Assembly: GCA_933228675.1 (NCBI GenBank)
Contig: OW121743.1
Location: 113,385,781-113,449,780, forward strand
Direction of reading: 5' to 3'
DNA from: Stomorhina lunata
Taxonomy: Eukaryota; Arthropoda; Insecta; Diptera; Rhiniidae
Length of the DNA stretch: 64,000 nucleotides
How positions within the stretch are numbered: position 1 is the stretch's first letter; the number at the start of each line of letters is the position of its first letter. This document shows, in pieces, positions 32,831-43,083 of this stretch. The notes beneath the pieces are model-generated. The model made no database searches and was not told the origin of the DNA. It was given only the letters and a program-made list of their open reading frames with translations. Position numbers and translations under genes: made by a program.

Positions 32831-33610
32831 AAAAATATCGAGATCTATCGAGAGGTTCGGTATTTTTGCTACCATTTTATTCTCATTATATATTTTAAAA
32901 CTAGACCTGCCATTTTGTTACCACCATCTTAGCTGTGGTCGGTCAGGGTTATATGTATTAAAAATTTGTTATATGTTTATTTCATTTTCGCTCGGATTTT
33001 AATTAACTTTGAATCGTATGAGTTTTTAAGAAATTCGAAAGAAATTTATGATGAAATTTCATCACTTTAATTATATGATTATGATAATAAAACAAGCAAA
33101 TCCTTCAAACAATAAAGTTCATCTAAAAATGCTTCCGGTTGATTTTCGTGGTTTCATCCATTCATTGTTATGAATTAATGAGTATTTTATCGTTAGTTCA
33201 TGACATTATTATAGTACATAATACATTAATAGACTTAAGTAGCGAATTTACGTAATTTTTTTGGAATTAAATTATTCCAGTTAAATCATTTCTTTGTAAA
33301 AATGTTAAGCAAAAGACTGAAACAACCTCTTTTGAAAGCTCCTACTTTACAATCACATTAACGTGGAGTGGCATAGAAAAAAATTACCGACATATGTATT
33401 CAAGTATTCATTTACAACTTTTTTATACCTCAAATTTGTAAGCACCAGGACCAAAACCCCCCACCACTTCACTCCAACCCATATACGAGTATACCTTTAC
33501 TCACACATAAGAACACACACACTCGAATAAGTCAATCAATACGTGAAAAATCCACATCCAACAAAGACGCAGCAAATAAATATTGATATAAACATTTCAA
33601 GCTATTTTTC
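32831..33610. other. Intergenic sequence, no gene seen
   Basis: AT-rich sequence with no ORF or repeat hallmark that I can support. Confidence 0.45.
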
Positions 33611-33612
33611 CA

Positions 33613-35246
33613 CTTTTTATACCCACCATCAAAAAGAATGGGGGGTATATTGAGATTGTCATTCCGTTTGTAATTTCCTTAATATTGGCTCAAAAATCAA
33701 AAACGATATATATTCTGAATCCTTATGAAATTCTAAGACGATTGAGCGATGTCCGTCTGTCTGTCCGTCTGTCTGTCTGTCTGTCTGTCTGTTGAAATCA
33801 CGATAACGCCTAAACGAAAGAAGCTAGCTCACTGAAACTTAGCAAAAACATTCTTCATTTATGAGAAAATTTTGGTATTGAAATTGGGCAAAATCGGTTA
33901 ACATTTGACCATAGCTCCCGTATAACCTCGTCTAGACTAGTCGCTTATTTGCTAATAACTGACAAATTATAATAGCTATGATGACAAAATTTGGTATCTA
34001 GAAGTTTTCCATAAGCACTAGGCAGTATATAAAATTTCATCGAAATCGGTTCACATTTAACCATAGCTCCCATATAAAAAACATACGGAAACAGCCAAAA
34101 TTCCACCTGAAATTCACATAAATGCCAATAAATGCTAAAATGTAATAGCTTTCGCCACTAAATTTAGCACAAATAAGTCTTATGTGAATACCAGCCAGTG
34201 TGCAAAATTTACAATCGGTCACCATTTGACCACAGCTCCCATATAAAAAACTTACAGAAACACAAAAATACAAAAAGAAAAGGAGATTTATGTCCGTCTG
34301 TCCGTCAGATAAAAGCGCGACAGCTCCTTAACTACATAAGCTAGAGAGACAAAATTTTACAAAAGTATTTCCGATATGTAACAAAAGTTGTGTACTGAAA
34401 ATGGGCGAAATCGGTTCACATTTAGTTAGAGCTCCCATATAACCCCGCCCCGGCAATCACATAAATGCTGATAAATTGAGTACAATTGTGATAGCTATGA
34501 CGACTAAATTTAGTATAGAGAAGTTTTATGCAACTATTGGTCAGTATATCAAATTTTATAGGAATCGGTCCATATTTGACTATAGCTTTCATATAAAAAA
34601 CACTCCCGGAAACCAAAAAATGTTCAGCAAGGACCAGTTAAAAGCTATTAAATTAGAAACTGTGACAGCTATTGCCACTAAATTTTGCAAGAATAAGCCC
34701 TGTATAAATACCAGCCAGTGTGTGAAATTACGTTACAATCGGTCAACATTTGGCTATAATTCTTATATATTTATATTACATCCCCTTTTTATATCTACAA
34801 TCAAAAAGATTCGGAGGTACAAGCAGCATATTAAGATTATGTATATGGTAGATGCATTAGGAACTCCTAACAAAATATATGGACCTGTCGTATTACTATC
34901 AACTTCTTTATCTTAACTTAATATTAAGCTAAACGAAAAGTATTTAACAACTTATTAATGTAAAACCATACCCGGTTACGATAACGAATTTTTTTCAAAG
35001 TAAATAATTACTAGGGAAACCACTTACACACTTTTGAATCTTGAACTATAAAGCTACTGCAACCGAAGTTATTCCAAATATTTTACCAACAATACCAACT
35101 AGCGTAACAACTTTTTTCCAATTTGGTCCACGTTTTGAATTTGCTGCAGCCTCGTAGATATATGAGATATGTTTCTAAATTTAACACAACTTGATGGTGG
35201 GTATATAAGATTCGGCACAGCCGAATATAACACTCTTACTTGTTTT
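33613..35246 (+). mobile_element. DINE-1/mini-me-like repeat A, copy 2 (long)
   Basis: It starts TTTTTATACCCACCATCAAA with a potential hairpin (TATACCCACCAT against ATGGGGGGTATA). It has a GTCY core of about 44 bp (33748-33791). Internal tandem segments of about 150-190 bp each contain a CATTTGACCATAGCTCCCAT-like motif (near 33905, 34055, 34225, 34415, 34570 and 34740). Near the 3' end is a perfect hairpin TTCGGC-ACA-GCCGAA (35211-35225), then CACTCTTACTTGTTTT. No coding capacity. This layout fits Helentron-derived DINE-1/mini-me repeats. Confidence 0.75.
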
Positions 35247-36655
35247 AGGTTTATTTCTGTTGTTGGATTTGTAGCAAACAATTTTTACGTGATTTACTCT
35301 GGGTGCGTGATAAACTTAAAAAAAAAAGAATAATATCCTTGTATGGGGGATGTTTAATTTCTTTTTGTAATTTTTTTTTTTTTTTGGAAACAAAGTAGAG
35401 AATTTGCTTATGATGGAGTCTAAAGGTGTTTCATGTACCCTTATTTGAGGTACTAAAGCCCAAAAACGAAACATATCCTTACCATTAATACCTCATATGT
35501 ATGTTTTATGTGTATGAGTGCGTTTGTATACAAATGTATGCGTAAAGTTTTGTTCTTATTTTGGTGGTCATCGTTCCGCTATTCATACACTTTTGTACTT
35601 TTTTTCCCCTGACATGACGTTGTTTCTGTTATTGGACGTGTATTTTTCCTTTATTTCGTCTATTTTCATTGAATAGTGCTCCAATTACTTTTATTTTGAA
35701 ATTTGTGCGTTTTCTGTGGTGCCACTATGATGTTTTCGTTGTTGTTTGAGTTTCAGTTTTTTTTTCGCGCGTCCACATTTTCATCATTTAATTGCAAAGT
35801 GCATTGTATTCCAATGCATTGAATTTCATCTGATGCACTCACTCCCTGCTTTTCCTACTCATTGCTAAATACAGTATATCTGCGTTTATTTGAAATCGAT
35901 TTTATTTGGCTGGCAATACTTTGTTGTCTCTGTTGTTTTGGTAACCATATCCCCATATATACCAGGTGATTTTTTTTTGTTGTTCCTATTTCTTTTTTAA
36001 TGAACTCTTTCTGGTAACGATGTAGAGATTTTTGCGAATATTTATGCATTTTAATGAATTGGTAACATTAGAGTTAATGATTTAAAAGTATATGTGGCAA
36101 GAAGTTTGGATAATACAATGTCCTTCTAAGCTCAATGGGTAAGATCAGCAAAAAGAATATTCAAAATTTTGTCATATTCATACCGTTTTCAATTGTTTTA
36201 TTACCTGATCTGTATTAAAAACACGGTGTTACAAATGACCTAATGGGTTATAGACCTAGGTGAAGACATACAAAAACCATTTTCAAAGATTTCGAAATAC
36301 GTGCGAAATTTTGAGATATTCACAAAAGACTGTTTTCGGGTAGGTCGTAGTACTTTAGTATCTCCAATTTTTTCATAGTTATCAAAATTCGAAAGCAATT
36401 ATTTCAGCTTTTTTCTATGAAAACCTATATTAAAGCTAGTTCTATATAGAAAAAAAAACGAGATGTAACTTATTGATGTCGGTTTACATTTACAAAGTTA
36501 CAGTTTAATCTTGATGTCGATTTAATTAAGATACAGAACCTTGGTTTTAATCTGCAGAAGAAAATAACTTAATCTCGTATATAGTTTAAGAGATATCAGA
36601 ACATCAAAAAAGCTCTACAAAATTCAGTATTTTCGTTTTTCTTCGGACGAAAACT
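35247..36655. other. Intergenic sequence, no gene seen
   Basis: 35330-36060 has mixed composition with a T run at 35370-35385. I cannot tell whether it holds regulatory sequence. No gene is recognised. Confidence 0.4.
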
Positions 36656-36657
36656 AA

Positions 36658-36794
36658 TGGGGGGGGGGCTTATATAACTCAAGCGTCTGACGATTGAGTA
36701 AAATTTACATGTAAATATTTTGTTTTTGTTACAATAACAAAACACATGTAAATTTCACTCAATCGTCATGCGCTTGAGTTATATAAAACCTACA
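36658..36794. mobile_element. MITE family 2, copy 1 (fold-back, TAA target)
   Basis: 137 bp with arms of about 55 bp around a short centre (TTTTGTTTTTGTTACAATAA). Inner arm sequence is TATATAACTCAAGCG with GATTGAGTAAAATTTACATG. It is flanked by TAA at 36655-36657 and 36795-36797. The left tip has expanded to ten G residues (36659-36668). A second copy is at 42952-43080. Confidence 0.8.
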
Positions 36795-36797
36795 TAA

Positions 36798-37016
36798 GTT
36801 GACTTAGTTTTGGTCGGTGCTCCCACCATAACCAGGTAAAAGGTCTCTTCTTTAGATTGAGTAAAAAAAATTCTCCAAAATTTACCGATCGTAAAACAAA
36901 CTTCAAAATTTTCTGAAAAAAGTCACATAAATTGTTACGCATAATTAAATCAAAAAGTGTTGCAGTCATTTAGGCGTAACTTTTTAATAAAATTGGATTT
37001 AAGTGTTAGTTCAAGG
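36798..37016. other. Short intergenic spacer
   Basis: No recognisable feature. Confidence 0.4.
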
Positions 37017-37760
37017 CAGGTACCCCTATTCTCGAAGTGTTAGTCCAAGGCTGGTAAGCCTATCCCGACCCATTTTAACCAAAATTAGCAGAGCTCTATT
37101 TTGGGTCAACTAATAGATGTGTTTTATCGAATTTCATCAAATTCTTTTGAGAATTGAGGCTTATACATAAAGAAGAAAATAAGTTAAAAATGGGAGTCCA
37201 GATCAGTACCCCAAGAAGTAGAAGGATTTTAGCAAAAATTTGTGGAGCTCATTTTGGATAAACTAATAGACGTGTGCCAAATTGCATTAAATTTTGATGA
37301 AAATTCTGCCTTATACATTGAGAAAAAAAAAATAAATGAAAAATCGGGGTCCAAGACAGGTACCTCAAAGAGTCAAGGAATCTGAAACAAAATTAGTATA
37401 TCTCTTTCTTAAACTAATTAATAGAAGTGTACCGAATACTGTTTAGAATTGCGGCTTATACATTAAAAAAAAAAAATAATTGGTGAAAAATGGGAATCCA
37501 AGGCAGGTACCCCAGAAGTCAACTGATTCCAACCAAAATTAGTAGACCTCTTTTTTGAGATCAAATAATAGACGTGTACCGAATTTAATCAAAGAATTAC
37601 AGATTGTACATTAAGAAGAAAAGTAGGTGAAAATTTTATTTTTTTAAATAAATTAATAGATACATTTCAAATTTCATAAATTGCGACTTATACATTAAGA
37701 AGTAAAATAGGTGAAAAAAGGGGGTCGACAGGTACCCCAAGGAGTCGACAAATTTCGAAA
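37017..37760. repeat. Diverged tandem repeat of about 150 bp
   Basis: Units are marked by CAGGTACCCC or close variants at about 37017, 37205, 37357, 37504 and 37730. Each is followed by CCAAAATTAGTAGA-like sequence, AATAGACGTGTACCGAATT-like sequence and CTTATACATTAAGAAG-like sequence. At least four units, with the last interval compressed by deletions. Non-coding. Confidence 0.7.
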
Positions 37761-38377
37761 TTTTTTTTAGTTTTTCTTATTTATATAAAACTGAACAAGT
37801 ATGCAACATTTTATCGTTGTAGGCTGAAGAAATACCAATATGTACGGTATTTCCATGTTAGTCCATAGTATATGGCCTAGTCGGTTTATGAAAAGCTTAT
37901 TAACTATTGGATTTTTCATCCTATTTAAAAATTTAAAACCAAATTATCTTTTTATATTAAATTTTATGAGCTTTCATATAAGAATAAGCAAGGAAAAGCT
38001 ACTAAAGTCAAAAAATTTAAAAATTGTTTTTCTATTTAGATATTCTTAAGAAAAAAGAAACTTTTGATTTACAAATGTGTCAAAAATGATATGCCATTTT
38101 AAAGCGCAATCTGTTTTTTTATTTGCTGTAAAAAAAAATTAAAATTGTACACAAACTGTCTGAGCTATGGGTCGATAAGTTGACGAACCTTCTTTAAAAA
38201 CCGTTTTTAATGTACTCACGATAGGTCGTTTCCCGAATTTTTTGGTGTAACAGAGTATTATCTTCAATAATGTGCCAATATTTTCAAGATAAATCATGGT
38301 TTTGAAAATAGAGTTTGGTTTTCTTTATAAGCGAATTCTGATAATCAGAATGACTTAGACTATTAAGTCCACGAAAG
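37761..38377. other. Intergenic sequence, no gene seen
   Basis: AT-rich sequence between the tandem repeat and the LINE. One 69-codon frame (37840-38049) has no recognisable domain. Confidence 0.4.
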
Positions 38378-40858
38378 CTTCTTCTTATTCTGTTATCCTT
38401 GACTCCCAGTGGAGCATAGGGCCTCAACCATCCTTTTATATCGAACTCTATTGCGACATCATTCCATGAATAGTTTGCTGCTTGTAACTCCGCTTCAATT
38501 GACCTTCTCCACGTTCTAGCAGGTGCACCAACACTACGGTCGCTTCCTTGTGGATTCCAACGAAGCGCTTGTAGAGCAATGTTGGTATTTGCCCTTCGAA
38601 GTGTGTGGCCTATCCACCGCCATTTCCGTTGACATGCCTCTATAGAAGAAGGGATTTGGTTTGTAGCGTTTAGTAGATCTTCATTTCTTATGCGATTTGG
38701 CCACCATATATTAAGGATTTGCCGCAAACATTTGTTTGCAAAGGTTTGTAGCCGCTTATCGATGGCATTTGTGGGTTTCCAAGTTTCGCAGCCGTAATAC
38801 AAGATGGACTTGACATTCGAGTTATATATTCGTAACTTAGTTGTTGTTGATATTTGCCGAGATTTACAAATAGCTCGTAGAATGCCGAATGCTGATTTTG
38901 CCTTATTTATACGCGATTTAATATCCCCGTCGGCGCCACCTTTTGTAGATACCAAACTACCAAGATAATTAAAGGTACCTACACATCCAATAACCTCGTT
39001 ATCCACATTGATGTGTGACGACGGGTTTGCGCCATAGCCTCCAGGCATAATCTTTGTCTTGGAGATATTGATTTCCAGCCCAGCTGCCCGAGATTCAACA
39101 GTAATAGCGCTAGTGTTTTCTTGAAGGTGACCTAGGCTTTGGCTTAGAAGGTATACGTCATCGGCGTATTCCAAGTCCTCAAGTTGTTTAAAGGGTGTCC
39201 ATTGGATACCACGTCTACCATTCAGTGCTGTGCGCATTATATTGTCGATGACAAGGCTAAAAAGTATGGGTGATAAGATACATCCTTGTCTTACTCCAGT
39301 AGTAACTTTGAACGGATTAGACAATTTACCTTTATGTAAAACCCGGCATTTAAAGTCCACGTACATTGCCCGAATTAAGTTCAGAATTTTCGTTGGCATA
39401 TTACGGTTTTCTAAAATTCTCCATAGATAGCTCCTGTTGACACTGTCGAAGGCCTTCATAAAGTCGATAAACGCTAGGTAAATGGGTGTGCGGTATTCAT
39501 TACATTGCTCCAGTACTATTCTTACTGGTTGATTAGATCAACACAAGATCTATTCTCTCGGAACCCAAACTGATTTTCGCGTAGTGTTTTAGAAACTGCG
39601 TCAGACGTTCTATTCAAAATTACTCGACTTAGTATTTTGCTCGGTATTGGAAGAAGTGTTATTCCCCTGTAGTTATTGCAGTCTTTGGAGTCACCCTTTT
39701 TTGGTATTTTCACTAATATACCTTCATTCCAGGAGGTTGGCAGAGCTTCTTCTTCCCATATTTTACTCACAAATGGGTGCCACAGTCTCGCCCGGGCAAT
39801 ATTGTCATTGCCCGGGGCCTTGTTACGCTTAAGGCTTTTAATTGCATTCTTCACTTCTTGTAATGTTGTTGGGCTGTCTGAAATTCCATTGAATAAACAG
39901 TCATGGTTGGTTTCGTTTTGCACTTCCGTCAGTGCTTCTAATCCAATGGGATTGTTTATTGTTGACTGGAAGTGTTCCATCCATCGTATTAATTGTTCAT
40001 CCGGCGTTGAGAGAAGTGTACCGCTACTACTCAGGATGGGACTGTTGGTGTAGGTAGGTTTGCCGCACAACGCCCTTGATATATTATATAAGGTCCTCAT
40101 GTCGCCTTTACTTGCAGCTGACTCAGCTTGGCTCGCTTGTTCATCTACCCACATTCTTTTGTCCCTCCTTGCAGACCTTTTTATTCTGTTGGATAGGTCA
40201 CGGTACACTGTACTAAGCTCCTCAACATCCACGTTTGAATTTAAAATTGTATTTTTTATGATTTTACGATGTTCAACCAGATCCCATGTTGCTTGGGTGA
40301 GCCAGACTTTCCTTTTATGGTTTTTAAAACCTAACGTTTGCTGACCAACCTCATTGTACGTCTGAGTGACACACCTTGCAATTTCGTTTACACTAGCGTT
40401 GTTGTTGTTTACAACATCTGGAAGCCGATTCCTTATAGCTGTAATAAAGGCATTTCGATGTCGCTCTGATTCCAGTTTTCCAACATCAATTTTCCGATCG
40501 GCTTTTGCCGTTTCAGACCTCAGAGCCGTTACTTTCAGTAGAACTTTAGAAATAACTAAGTGGTGGTCGCTGTTTATATCTGCTCCGCACCTCGAGCGTA
40601 CATCAAGTAAAGATGATCGCCACTTTGAGTTGATCAAAATGTGAACCAAATTATTCTTGAAGACACCGTTCGGCGATATCCAAGTTATTTTATGGTGGAG
40701 CTAATGAGGAAAAATTGTGCCACCTACAACCAGTTTCCTTTCACAGCATAGTTCGATTAATCTTTCTCCGTTGTCGTTTCTTACTCCGACACCGTGCTTA
40801 CCAATGTAGTGTTCTAAACCGGTGTTGTTTGAGCCAACTTTGGCGAGCTCGCCTTATA
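38378..40858 (-). mobile_element. RTE-clade LINE, 5'-truncated
   Basis: The minus-strand order is partial apurinic-like endonuclease (from 40858), linker, reverse transcriptase, C-terminal domain, a very short 3' UTR and a GAATAAGAAGAAG tail ending at about 38378. Such short 3' tails are typical of RTE elements. The left end abuts a plus-strand Jockey fragment. No target duplication is evident. The 3' end is shared with the non-autonomous insert at 10259-10797. Confidence 0.85.
38393..40856 (-). pseudogene. RTE endonuclease-reverse transcriptase, broken
   Basis: In life this protein would nick target DNA and reverse-transcribe element RNA there. The endonuclease tail is read from 40856: GLEHYIGKHGVGVRNDNGER, then WISPNGVFKN and SDHHLVI. 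A TAG at 40701-40703 interrupts it. The RT includes NYRGITLLPIPSKILSRVI, GVRQGCILSPILFSLVID and the active site LEYADDVYLLS. The C-terminal part includes ETWKPTNAIDKRLQ and RKWRWIGHTLRRANTNI. A one-base loss near 39525 shifts frame between ENRSCVDLINQ and the downstream AFIDFMKAFDSVNR. Near the end the frame with EALCSTGSQG and stop at 38393 looks like the family's natural terminus, so another shift near 38425 is likely. The frame starting at 40649 has no ATG. Inactive. Confidence 0.85.
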
Positions 40859-40904
40859 GTTAATATAAGGCCAGATCGACAATAAATCGGCTTCGCTAGG
40901 TGAT

Positions 40905-41240
40905 AATCAGTGGAGAAATATTCAATGCTGCCAAAATGCAGCCCTAAGAACTATAACAGGCTGCCCTCATCGTCATGAGGGATCAAAGGTCCTTCCAGTA
41001 AACTAACACAACACTATGCTATCTCAGCAGTTCCTTTTGGGATGTCATCGGAGAAATCATCCAAACTTTAACATCACACAATTGGCATCTTCCTAGAGGC
41101 ATGTCAGGAAAGATCTTCGCGTGTCTAGTATACGAAGATATGTACTTGATCCTTTAGATCATACCTCGTATATGGCACCATTAAACAACATTTAAAAAGA
41201 CGCCACAAACTCCGCGATTTTAGGTTATAGCATAAATCCT
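40905..41240 (+). pseudogene. Jockey ORF2 C-terminal fragment 1
   Basis: Translation gives DNQWRNIQCCQNAALRTITG, then CPHRHEGSKVLPVN, a stop, HNTMLSQQFLLGCHRRNHPN and RRYVLDPLDHTSYMAPLNNI. This is the region after the RT in Jockey-clade ORF2 proteins. At least three in-frame stops occur, and a short deletion is likely between HRHE and the KVLPV motif. Non-functional. Confidence 0.7.
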
Positions 41241-42300
41241 TTATTCTTAAACGAGCAATAATTGTATGTATAATGTAATGTAATGGCTATCTCGAAAACG
41301 GCTCTAACGATTTTGATAAATTTTGGACAGTGGTTACCTTTTTTGATGTATAGGTCGAATTAGATGGGACTTTTGGAACCTTTTCCTCTAAGAGGGAAAA
41401 AACGGAAAAAAGGGGAAAAAATTGAAAATGCCATATCTACTAAGGTAATAGGCATAGAAACAAAAATAAGCGGACAGGTGTTTGGTACTTTTTTCAATCT
41501 ATGCCCGATATGGGTAAAAAAGGGTGAAAATTTTTTGGTATCATTTTTAAGCCACTCTTATCTTTTGAACCAAATAATATAGAAAAGTATTTTGTTATGC
41601 AATCAATAAATGTGAGAAAAATATTGAACACGTATTTGGTACTTTTTTGATTTCGGGGTGAAAAAGGGTCAAAAAGGGATAAAGTAATAACTTTACACCT
41701 CATGAAGTAATATGAATAGAAACAATATGTTAAATGCGTTTTTATACCTCCCGAATTCAATTGGTACCAAGTACCAAATATGCATATGTTGCTTTTTAGA
41801 AATTAGGGGATAAAAGGGGGAAAAAATTGGTAAAATTATAACTTTTGAACAAATGAATGTTTTTCTGTCTGTATGTCCTTTATAGAATAGTAAACTATGC
41901 ATTTAACCATGTTATGCTCATGCAATGATCTTTAGCTAAAGTTGTTACGCATGAGACGACGAAGGTTTTTAAATTTATATCACTACCTGGCAGGTGGCGC
42001 CACTGAAAATTACTCAAAATGAATTAAATCGTAAACTGTTCATTTTATCAGGCTATGATCTTTAGCAAAGTTCTTGCGCATGAGTTGACGAAGGTTTCTA
42101 AGTCGGTATGACCAATTTCATTTTCATTTGATTATGTGTTGATAGGACAAAATTAATAAAATGATTCAAAATTAATTGGATATTTGTGTATCGTCTTTTA
42201 TCTTAATTTATTTTAATTGGTTAGTACTTTATAAAATAAAATATATGAAAACTTTAAAATTCGCCTCGAAATGCTTATCATAAAGCTCCGAGCAAGGCTC
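41241..42300. other. Unidentified insert splitting the Jockey fragment
   Basis: A loose internal repetition of phrases such as GGTACTTTTTTGATTTCGG, GGGGAAAAAATTG and CTATCTCGAAAACGGC suggests a diverged tandem-repeat transposon. I see no terminal repeats or target duplication that would define its ends. Short open frames are low-complexity. Confidence 0.4.
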
Positions 42301-42570
42301 GGTTCCTGTTGTATTAGGAGAAGAAGAAAAGAACCTGCTGCGGAAAACAAGAGTCGTTCTGGCTCAATTGAGATCGGGATGGAACAACAGATTAAATATC
42401 TTTTGGTCCCGCATAGACCGTGCCGTCCTCAACATATGCCCAGCTTGCGGTCAGGGTCCTCATGATACCCCCACATTTTCAACAGTACCACCAACTCAAC
42501 TTCACTTAGTACTGAGGATTTATGGACTCACCCAGGAGAAGTAGCACAATTTCTTGGTCTTGATCTCTAA
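42301..42570 (+). pseudogene. Jockey ORF2 C-terminal fragment 2
   Basis: One frame gives LLRKTRVVLAQLRSGWNN and AVLNICPACGQGPHDTP, the cysteine/histidine knuckle near the end of Jockey ORF2. After a one-base shift in the C run at about 42469-42473, the next frame gives STEDLWTHPGEVAQFLGLDL and a stop at 42568. Family recognition is good. The cause of the shift and the missing upstream part make it inactive. Confidence 0.75.
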
Positions 42571-42632
42571 ACAGATCCTCCATAAAACCAAATTGTAAAT
42601 GTGAGAGCTGTTACAACAACAACAACAATAAA

Positions 42633-42948
42633 TCAGAACTATGATTTAGTCCCCTTTTATATGACAAGGCTCTACAAGTGCGCATATGTTAAAATTCTTT
42701 TGTGGAATCCTCTTCACCAAACTTTTGTAAAACTCACTCGTAGCCAATTTTAGCCTTATCGCTAGCATGTCAATAAGGCCTGTCATTACATACTTTAGTT
42801 TATCTGGAATTTGTCAAGTAGTCTCAAAACTTGCTAACTCATCTGCTCTTTATTTTCTGCTAACTTGTTTAGCCCAGACTTATCTTGGCTATTTTTTATC
42901 ACAACTGTGGACATTGACCTCCTAGTGATATCACCCGGGAAACTACAC
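42633..42948. other. Intergenic spacer
   Basis: No recognisable gene or repeat. Confidence 0.4.
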
Positions 42949-42951
42949 TAA

Positions 42952-43080
42952 TGTGGGGTTCATATAACTCAAGCGACTGACGATTGAGTAAAATTTACAT
43001 GTATTTTGTTTTTGTTACAATAACAAAACACGTGTAAATTTCACTCAATCGACAGCCGCTTGAGTTATATAAACCCCACA
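42952..43080. mobile_element. MITE family 2, copy 2 (fold-back, TAA target)
   Basis: 129 bp. It starts TGTGGGGTTCATATAACTCA and ends TGAGTTATATAAACCCCACA. Long inverted arms surround a centre like that of copy 1. TAA flanks both sides (42949-42951 and 43081-43083). It is better preserved at the tips than copy 1. Confidence 0.85.
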
Positions 43081-43083
43081 TAA

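Larger units (their letters stand above)
40862..42632 (+). mobile_element. Jockey-clade LINE 3' end, interrupted and decayed
   Basis: Two plus-strand pieces of a Jockey-like ORF2 C terminus (40905-41240 and 42301-42570) are separated by about 1060 bp of unrelated sequence (41241-42300). The 3' UTR is short and ends in ACAACAACAACAACAATAAA at 42612-42632, a typical Jockey-type tail. Confidence 0.75.

Noticed and set aside
39230..40644. Plus-strand frames opposite the RTE ORFs
   Set aside because: Antisense shadows of recognisable LINE coding sequence.
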